Positions 60,701 through 64,000 of a stretch of 64,000 nt of DNA are shown piece after piece. The stretch is from positions 4,510,829 through 4,574,828 of the forward strand of contig CM068540.1 of NCBI GenBank assembly GCA_035048495.1. Direction: 5' to 3'. The position numbers and the translations under genes were made by a program. Below the pieces are notes generated by a model. The model had not been told where the DNA came from, made no database searches, and saw nothing but the letters and a program-made list of their open reading frames with translations. Source of the stretch: Euptelea pleiosperma (Eukaryota > Streptophyta > Magnoliopsida > Ranunculales > Eupteleaceae). Within the stretch, counting starts at the first letter, position 1; each line of letters opens with the position of its first letter.

Positions 60701-61007
60701 CAAATTTCAATTCATGTAAGCAACATATTGATTAATACAATTTAGTTTTGATATTTTGGTGTTCTTAATCTCAAATGAGTGATATTTTTTAACTGACTCG
60801 CCCTTCTCATCTTTTCACAATTCTAATTTTTCTCTGTATATTATTTGTCAGTCTTTATCTCTTGTTGCACTAACTCACACCGAGTACGGATCGACATCCG
60901 ACATGTACTACTATACAAGTTTATATTTTGCAAGCTTAGAATCAGATTCTACAAATATTGTTGAATTAGGGTTTCCGAATTGACGACACGGAAAAACCCT
61001 ACTTTTA
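57724..61007 (+). repeat. LTR-like repeat F4, most complete copy
   Basis: TGATATTCGCTTAAAATGCT to GGAAAAACCCTACTTTTA, about 3.28 kb. It holds the tRNA-like module at 58179-58232, CT tracts, and the TGTGAGCTTCTTAGGGCACA 3' block. The 237-codon frame at 59231-59944 is His/Pro/Ser-rich and I do not regard it as a gene. Confidence 0.7.
58179..58232 (+). other. tRNA-like Pol III module in repeat F4
   Basis: TTATGTGATTGTAGAGC, 27 bases, GGTTCAAGACC (perfect B box), then CTCTTTTGCC. T-arm pairing CAGGG/CCCTC is four of five. Confidence 0.55.
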
Positions 61008-61467
61008 TCCATCAACCCCACCCTTTTGAACCCATTCAATATTATCTTGTTGAAAGAATATAATTTTTGCTTCTAAAAACAAGAACAGGGTCGTCAATGT
61101 CTATCGAACTTGGTACACCTCCAACGTAGTATTTTTTCAAGAAAATTGATGCTTCACCCATGACCTCAGGAGGCTTCACCCTATCAACCCCACCAGCCGA
61201 TTTATTTATCGAAAACCCATTGTTTTGAACGATTTCGTAGAATCTTAAAATCTTGCTAATATGGAAACTTTCTTTTTATAATATAACACTACTTCCAATC
61301 AACATCTTCTCATCTTTAATCTACACCCTTGATCTATTAAGTCACATCTAAGTAATTATTTACCTATATTGTCCCAACTCTTGATCTCCTTTTCTTGGTA
61401 AAGACTGAAATACCCTTATGTGTTTTTTTTGGACAACTGTCTTACAAGCTGATTTTCAGTGTGAATT

Positions 61468-61652
61468 GAAGAGAAAATTTTTGAAGCAGTAGATTTTTGA
61501 AGCAGCGAAGCAGTGGCCAATCACATGGTGCCACAATCTCCTATACAAAAAGCATTTCTGGGTTTGTACGAAAGCAACAGGAGATTGTGGCGCCATGTGA
61601 TTGGCCACTGCTTCGTTGCTTCAAAAATCTACTACTTCAAAATTTCTCTCTT
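61468..61652. repeat. Long near-perfect hairpin (foldback element)
   Basis: Left arm 61468-61542 and right arm 61579-61652 are inverted copies of about 75 bases with roughly five mismatches, sharing GCAGTGGCCAATCACATGG. The loop is 36 bases. It is probably a young MITE-like foldback. Confidence 0.9.
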
Positions 61653-61745
61653 GTCTGCCAAGGAGTGGACCAAACACAATAGGTTAGTAGGCCTTTAAAG
61701 GGTATTCCACGTGGCATTTAAAAAAAAAGGGACTTCAAACCTTTG

Positions 61746-62095
61746 TTCTAAAACTCGGACTCGACTAGGAAGTCCATTGGGCCGACTCACCTCGATGACT
61801 TGGGAGTCGACTCGGTGAGTCATTAAATTGATCATTATTTATTTAAATATATAAAAAATAATATTTATTAAGAAAAACTTTGAAAATAGGAAAAAAATCA
61901 GAAAAAAATTGAGCTTTGACTGGACTCGCCCTTTAAACGGGTGACTCAGTTGAATTGTGAGTCAACTCAGACAATTTTTCGAGTCAACTCACCGGACTAT
62001 GCAAATCCGAGTTTGTATGCCGAGTCGACTCGAAATACGATCGAGTCGAGTCGACTCGGCATAGTCCCGATTCGACTCAGTGAGTTTTAAAACAT
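61746..62095. mobile_element. GACTCGACTC-rich MITE-like element
   Basis: TTCTAAAACTCGGACTCGAC at the left and (- strand) GTTTTAAAACTCACTGAGTC at the right. The interior is a lattice of GAGTCGACTCG words and TGACTCA/TGAGTCA motifs. Confidence 0.6.
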
Positions 62096-62159
62096 AGCTT
62101 CAAACACCATAAAAAATGGAGTAAAACTTTGATGACAGGGCCCTGTCATTGAAGCGGAT

Positions 62160-62335
62160 GACAGCACGCAATACGAGCCACGTGGCATACTCTTAAAGGA
62201 TTCTGACCGTATGGATGTTTGGCCAATCCCTAGGTGGACTTACAAACCAAAAATTAGCCCGATTAGGCGTTAGATTGAAATTATTTTCAAGGGTTGATTT
62301 TAACTGTGGAAATTGGAGCATTATTGACCATTGTT
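62160..62335. mobile_element. G-box MITE, half copy
   Basis: GCCACGTGGC at 62177-62186, then GGATGTTTGGCCAATCCC and TTAGCCCGATTAG. The right half is missing. Confidence 0.65.
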
Positions 62336-62989
62336 AGGTAAAGGACGATCTCAAAAGGGATAATTCAGACACATCATACATGTATGGTCAAAGACTATCA
62401 TGATTGATGAGCTCCTCATCGGTGGTGGACCGGTACCGCATATACAAACATGTGACTCACAGACTCAGTAATCCGGACAAGTAAAGTAGTGGATGGACAC
62501 CAATTGAGTGGGCTTACTCGTAAAAGAAAAAAGGAAAAAAAGAAAGGAAAAGACAGAACCAAACACTATTGCATCAGATATAGTCTCTTTTTCCTCCAAC
62601 TAAGTCACTTATTCCAACCATGGACGAGTTATGTTTTGCCGACGGATGACAATATGAGCCACGTGGCATATTCTTAGATATTTCTGACCATGTGGATGTA
62701 GCCTGATTAGCGATTTCTAAGTGTTGAATCGGATTCATTTCATGGGTTGGTTGTTGTGCTTTCTCCTTCGTACGGTGGGTACAGATTACGATCCAATTCA
62801 TTCCGATCCAACTCAGTCAGTCTCTCACTCGAGAAGATGTGAGGCCCGACGTAAGTGCAGAAACTCGGGATGGAATGAATCGGTCGCCTGCCAATCCTGA
62901 GTTGGATTGGACTATCCAATCCAAAATATATTACTTATTAAAAGGTCTGCAAATAAGAAAACAAAACTCAGACCATTGTCTCTAACGGA

Positions 62990-63168
62990 TCTGCGGACTC
63001 AAAATTTTGACTCAAATTTTTAACCCAAACTCTCAGCTTGTGGTTGATAGTGCTGAACTGGCATTCACTTTACCAAAGCAAAACCACCGTTGGATTTCAT
63101 GAAATACACCACCGAGATCTTGAGCAAAATTTTCAGTCAAAAATTTGAGTCCGCGGATTCACAAAGTC
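62990..63168. mobile_element. Small foldback MITE
   Basis: CTGCGGACTCAAAATTTTGA at the left and (- strand) CCGCGGACTCAAATTTTTGA at the right. A related sequence lies in copy 2 intron 10 at about 38620-38770. Confidence 0.65.
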
Positions 63169-63562
63169 ATTATTATAGGGGATTTGACAGGTAGGCCTCT
63201 GCATACACGTGGCACGCTTTCGTGCTATTGTTTGACAACACTTATCGAGAAATTTTTTAAAGCGGCGGGATTTTTGAAGCAGCGATCATGTGCCCAATGA
63301 TCATGCTCCACATATACCTATAGTTTAGACTTTGGTTCTAAAAAGTTGTAACATTCTGCACACTTATCCAGCTTAACTGGACCCCACTTGCGCATTCAAA
63401 AAGAGTGAAAAAACCCCAACACCTAGATGCATGGCCTGATAATGATTGCAACTCCGAAGATCTGATTTTCTCAGCAGAAAACCACGTTTATCACTCTCTC
63501 TCTCTCTCTCTTTATCGAGTAAAACTTCTGTCACATCATTGTGACAGATGCTTCTTTCCCAA

Positions 63563-63868
63563 CAAACCATACGAGCCACGTGGCACACTCTTAGTGGACA
63601 CCGACCATATGAATGTTTGGCCTGTCCCTCGGTGGACCTCAAACCAAAAATCTGCCTGATTAGTGATTTCTAAGCGATTTGATTGAAGTTATTTTCATGG
63701 GTTGATTTTATGGGTAGGAATTTGAGCATTATTGAGCGTTATTTGGGTGCAAAGATCCAAAGGTTGTAAATCACTAATCAAGCTGATTTTTGGTTATACG
63801 TCCATCGACGCCAAACATCCATACGGTCAGCGTCCACTAAGAATGTGCCACGTGGCTCATATTTTGTT
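63563..63868. mobile_element. G-box MITE with perfect G-box at both ends
   Basis: GCCACGTGGC at 63575-63584 and 63847-63856 in inverted arms that share CTGATTAGTGATTTC / AAATCACTAATCA. The centre is GTGCAAAGATCCAAAGG, as in the copy at 12909. Confidence 0.85.
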
Positions 63869-64000
63869 TTTCATTTGAAAAACGAGAGGTAAAAAGACAA
63901 ATTAAAAGAACACCGGTCCCAACCCCTAATATCAAAAGGACGAGTAAATCTTTGGTGGCGACAGACGGACCACAAGATAAGCAACTGGATGTTTTGTCCA

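Larger units (their letters stand above)
62335..64000 (+). repeat. Diverged duplicate of 12235-13760
   Basis: Shared blocks in order: GATCTCAAAAGGGATAATTC, ACTCAGTAATCCGGACA, GGATGGACACCAATTGAGTG, GAGTGAAAAAACCCCAAC and the CT microsatellite plus GGACGAGTAA. It lacks the AACGG element, so that inserted at 12296 later or was lost here. Confidence 0.7.

Noticed and set aside
38983..61007. 5S rRNA in the TRIM or LTRs, as in Cassandra elements
   Set aside because: I looked for 5S internal promoter sequence and saw none. The promoter-like boxes in the long repeats are of tRNA type.

Overview
The window is nuclear DNA of a flowering plant. It carries multi-exon genes with GT..AG introns, a plant apoplastic subtilase family, and a dense, nested set of plant transposons: MULE, CACTA, Helitron, foldback MITEs, Ty1/copia, a TRIM and large LTR-type repeats. 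I cannot name the species. No bacterial or organellar content and no CRISPR array was seen.

Two tandem, same-strand (+) subtilisin-like serine protease genes (family S8A; SBT5/CO2-response-secreted-protease type by sequence pattern) fill the first 40 kb. Copy 1 (exons from 1007 to 10616) enters from the left edge. Its signal-peptide and early inhibitor-domain exons lie outside the window. Eight exons are visible and carry the full Asp/His/Asn/Ser catalytic set. Copy 2 (16564 to 39930) is present from signal peptide to stop in 11 exons. Its length would be 758 residues, but exon 6 lacks one base relative to copy 1, so the frame breaks after the catalytic His. Exon lengths and intron phases match between copies, and introns share older insertions (a MULE-like element in intron 7). 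They differ by younger ones: a TRIM in copy 2 intron 10, paired foldback elements in copy 1 intron 9, copia debris in copy 2 intron 4, and a CACTA-like element in copy 2 intron 3.

Between the genes (10.6-16.5 kb) lie head-to-tail mini-Helitrons, G-box-ended foldback elements, and elements rich in AACGG/CCGTT palindromes. One of the last holds a foreign-looking open frame. The copy 2 core promoter (TATA box at 16493) sits directly downstream of these insertions. Intron 2 of copy 2 holds a Pack-MULE-like element with a decayed protein disulfide isomerase fragment. Intron 3 (9.6 kb) holds a 5-kb CACTA-like element with ten tandem 180-bp units.

From about 40 to 61 kb there is no convincing gene. 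This is a stack of LTR-type repeats (starting TGATATTCGC, ending TTTCA, 2.5-3.3 kb when long) in both orientations, with a polypurine tract before two of them. At least five copies contain a tRNA-like module: A-box-like and B-box-like sequences at tRNA spacing, followed by T runs. This is the most interesting candidate for an undescribed arrangement. The last 3 kb contain a long near-perfect hairpin, a GACTCGACTC-rich element and a diverged duplicate of the 12.2-13.8 kb region.
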